DNA from: Firmicutes bacterium UBA3910
Lineage (GTDB): Bacteria; Bacillota; Limnochordia; Darwinibacteriales; Darwinibacteriaceae
Length of the DNA stretch: 6,651 nt
NCBI GenBank assembly: GCA_002391465.1
Contig: DGFC01000085.1
Span: 1 to 6,651, forward strand
Reading direction: 5' to 3'
Shown here: piece after piece, positions 5,867-6,651 of the stretch
Position numbering within the stretch: position 1 is the first letter of the stretch
Layout of the letters: every line of letters starts with the position of its first letter
Translations under genes and position numbers: made by a program
The notes under the pieces: generated by a model
What the model saw: the letters and a program-made list of their open reading frames with translations, nothing else
What the model was told of the DNA's origin: nothing
Database searches by the model: none

Positions 5867-6651
5867 GTGGAGCAGCAGAGAGTGCTGGTTATAGTTGGCC
5901 CAACTGCTGTCGGCAAAACTGAATTAAGTCTGCAGCTTGCCGAGCGTTTAGGTGGCGAGATTATTTCGGCGGATTCAATGCAGGTTTACCGCGGCATGGA
6001 TATTGGCACCGCCAAGGCCACCCATGTGGAAAGGCAGCGCGTGCGCCATCATCTCCTAGACGTGGTTGAGCCCGATCAAGCCTTCAACGTGGCCGATTAC
6101 GTGGCCTTGGCCGAAAATGCCCTGGCTGAGCTGGCCCAGCGAGGAGTTACGCCGGTTATTACAGGTGGAACCGGCCTTTATATTGACGCCCTCCTTAAGG
6201 GTTTTTTGTTTCCCGATACCTCGGCAGACCCCATCATCCGCGCCGAATTAGAAGCCCAGGCCGAATTGGATCCGAGCAGCTTGTTTGCCGAACTGGAGAA
6301 GGTTGACCCGGTCAGCGCAGAGCGAATCCACCCCAATGATAAGCGAAGGATTATCCGGGCGTTGGAAGTTTACCGGCGTACGGGTGAACCTATTAGCAAA
6401 TTGCAGCACAAGGCAGCTGAACAGGATCGTCCCTACCGGCCCCTGTATATTGGCCTTTCGAGGAACCGGCAGGAATTGTACGAAAGGATAAATCGGCGAG
6501 TTGAGATTATGATCGAAGATGGGCTAATTGACGAGGTAAAGGAGCTGTTAATGCGTTACCCCGAGCAGCCCACAGCTCTCCAGGCTTTAGGCTACAAAGA
6601 GATTGCCTGGTATCTCAACGGCCGCCTCCAGCTCACGGAAGCGATTGAACT
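5867..6651 (+). CDS. miaA: tRNA dimethylallyltransferase MiaA, 3'-truncated by the window edge
   Basis: MiaA transfers a dimethylallyl group from DMAPP to N6 of A37 in tRNAs reading UNN codons, giving the i6A37 substrate of MiaB. I read the frame by hand from GTG 5867 to the edge: 261 codons plus two bases, with no stop. The N-terminus VEQQRVLVIVGPTAVGKTELS contains the P-loop GPTAVGKT at 11-18. SADSMQVYRGMDIGTAK at 34-50 includes the catalytic-type Asp at D36. TGGTGLYIDAL at 99-109, HPNDKRRIIRALEVYRRTG and ALGYKEI all match the family. The family is usually about 310 aa, so roughly 50 C-terminal residues are missing off the right edge. GTG is the only possible early start, given the TGA just upstream and AGGAG 8 nt before it. 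It lies 11 nt after mutL and is probably in the same transcript. hfq is a common next gene in this order but is outside the window. Confidence 0.96.
   Translation, partial: MEQQRVLVIVGPTAVGKTELSLQLAERLGGEIISADSMQVYRGMDIGTAKATHVERQRVRHHLLDVVEPDQAFNVADYVALAENALAELAQRGVTPVITGGTGLYIDALLKGFLFPDTSADPIIRAELEAQAELDPSSLFAELEKVDPVSAERIHPNDKRRIIRALEVYRRTGEPISKLQHKAAEQDRPYRPLYIGLSRNRQELYERINRRVEIMIEDGLIDEVKELLMRYPEQPTALQALGYKEIAWYLNGRLQLTEAIE

Noticed and set aside
5863..5910. ATG at 5863 as an alternative miaA start
   Set aside because: It is in a different frame and meets a TGA after about 20 codons; the MiaA P-loop is read only from the GTG frame.
6066..6491. Two short + strand frames (6066-6251 and 6285-6491) near the right edge
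   Set aside because: Both are out of frame with miaA, whose open frame from 5867 to the edge carries all family motifs.

Overview
This window is a stretch of core bacterial housekeeping genes, all on the + strand and tightly packed. The order is miaB (5' end missing), a small PRC-barrel-like gene, mutS, mutL, miaA (3' end missing). The order miaB-mutS-mutL-miaA is common in Bacillota, especially clostridial lineages, where hfq often follows. Shine-Dalgarno sites before every visible start, frequent TTG/GTG starts, an endonuclease-type MutL and roughly balanced base composition fit a deep-branching clostridial-type Bacillota. I cannot name a genus. The lineage call is an inference from gene order and protein flavour, not from a search.

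Layout: bases 1-18 are not native. They match the 19-bp Tn5/Nextera mosaic end with one G deleted, so the left edge is a library or assembly artefact. The miaB reading frame runs from about 20 to 1063 and lacks roughly the first 95 codons. After 12 nt comes a 109-aa PRC-barrel-like protein (1076-1405, TTG start). A 45-nt gap holding a Shine-Dalgarno site leads to mutS (1451-4057, TTG start). Its last bases overlap mutL (4044-5855, ATG start) by up to 14 nt. After 11 nt, miaA (5867 to the window end, GTG start) continues past the right edge. There is no intergenic stretch above 45 nt, no visible promoter or terminator, and no tRNA, CRISPR array or natural mobile element.

Function: MutS recognises mismatches and MutL licenses or nicks the new strand. 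Both carry the motifs expected for the endonuclease-MutL type of repair, including a QLxLF sliding-clamp motif near the MutS C-terminus. MiaA puts a dimethylallyl group on A37 of tRNAs reading UNN codons, and MiaB then methylthiolates that base, so both steps of ms2i6A37 synthesis flank the mismatch-repair pair. The spacing suggests one transcriptional unit whose promoter lies upstream of the window.

I found no convincing undescribed system. The points most worth a second look are the adapter remnant at the left edge, the small PRC-barrel-like protein in the same frame as miaB, and a few residue-level departures in MutL.
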